Source: Trichinella spiralis
Taxonomy: Eukaryota > Nematoda > Enoplea > Trichinellida > Trichinellidae
Assembly (NCBI GenBank): GCA_000181795.3
Contig: CM012953.1
Location: 11,177,066 to 11,230,739, forward strand
Length of the DNA stretch: 53,674 bases
Direction of reading: 5' to 3'
Below are positions 53,021 through 53,674 of this stretch, one piece after another. Under the pieces are notes generated by a model that saw only the letters and a list, made by a program, of their open reading frames with translations, did not search any database and was not told the DNA's origin. The position numbers were made by a program, and so were the translations under genes. The first letter of the stretch is position 1. Each line of letters starts with the position of its first letter.

Positions 53021-53674
53021 TTCAAATATTCCATTTAGGATTACGTAACTTTAATAATAGTGACGTAACATAAAAAATGGAAATATTTATTGTTCCAAAA
53101 TTTTATTGTCTGTTTGAAGTTTCGTCATTCATTGAAATTTTGTTTATTTAAATATATTATTTGTGGTGAAGTTTATACTTTTTCGTGATCAGCATTCCCG
53201 AAAATAATTTTTATCATTATTCTATATTTTATTGTACCAAAGTGACGTTATATCAAATGCGATAGTAATAATTCAGAAAAAACAATACAAAAAATAAGTT
53301 AAATAGTGATTTTTATTTTTCACTAGCCAACAGCACTAACAACAATAGTAAAAAACAACAGTGAACGGCACTAACAAAGTGGAAACAACGAAAAAGGAAA
53401 AAACTAAATAATAGAATACAATGAAATAAAAAACTTATATAAATATGCGCTGACCAGGAGCATTCTTATCTTCTTCCTTGTTTCTTTTTCGGTCCATTAC
53501 CGATTTTCCTCCTGATATACAAGTCTGCTCTGACTGTTTGTAAATAAATTTGTTGNCTGTTGAAATTTATCAAGATTGGATGTTAACTTCCGGGTGTAAT
53601 GTCAGAATACTGAATAATCTGTTTGAAAAATCTGGAATGTTCTAGCAACACTTTTAATTTCCGGGTTACAAATG
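53021..53674. other. Right-hand flank without recognised features
   Basis: AT-rich DNA with no conserved frame or RNA gene. One ambiguous base (n) is present near 53556. Confidence 0.6.

Overview
The window is AT-rich (roughly 70% A+T by eye) eukaryotic DNA holding four spliced protein-coding genes. Most introns are 50-400 nt, usually GT...TTTAG or GT...TTCAG. The proteins point to an invertebrate animal. The non-muscle myosin resembles ecdysozoan, possibly nematode, sequences (for example [12 protein letters not shown] after the IQ region and a shortened [11 protein letters not shown] loop), but the species cannot be assigned. The single 'n' near 53556 indicates a draft assembly. All exon models were built by eye from conserved protein blocks, GT/AG signals and reading phase. 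In every multi-exon model the summed exon lengths keep frame.

Layout: 1-3.7 kb holds no gene. 3739-8695 (+) is a 13-exon proton/myo-inositol cotransporter (HMIT, SLC2A13-like); its fifth intron carries a decayed hAT transposon with terminal inverted repeats and an 8-bp target duplication. Converging on it, 9784-12512 (-) is an inward-rectifier potassium channel with an unusual TIGFG filter. 12.5-30.7 kb has no recognisable gene. An orphan start exon at 30686-30893 (-) ends in the phase that the channel's second exon requires, so this stretch may be one 18-kb intron leading to an upstream promoter.

32376-46995 (-) is a complete 36-exon non-muscle myosin II heavy chain of 1,992 residues with motor, IQ region, coiled-coil rod and serine-rich tailpiece. 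One of its introns is of the GC-AG type. 49329-52742 (-) is an unrecognised type I membrane protein. It has a signal peptide, a 12-cysteine ectodomain (possibly a divergent C-type lectin fold) and one transmembrane helix. Its lysine-rich cytoplasmic tail is assembled from seven consecutive phase-0 micro-exons of 27-51 nt and ends in six KKGPSI/KKGSSI repeats. This is the least familiar object in the window. Its upstream DNA carries three CCAAT boxes spaced exactly 24 bp apart.

The genes share no obvious pathway. The inositol transporter and the potassium channel both serve osmotic and ionic balance, and myosin II serves contractility, but their adjacency is probably incidental.
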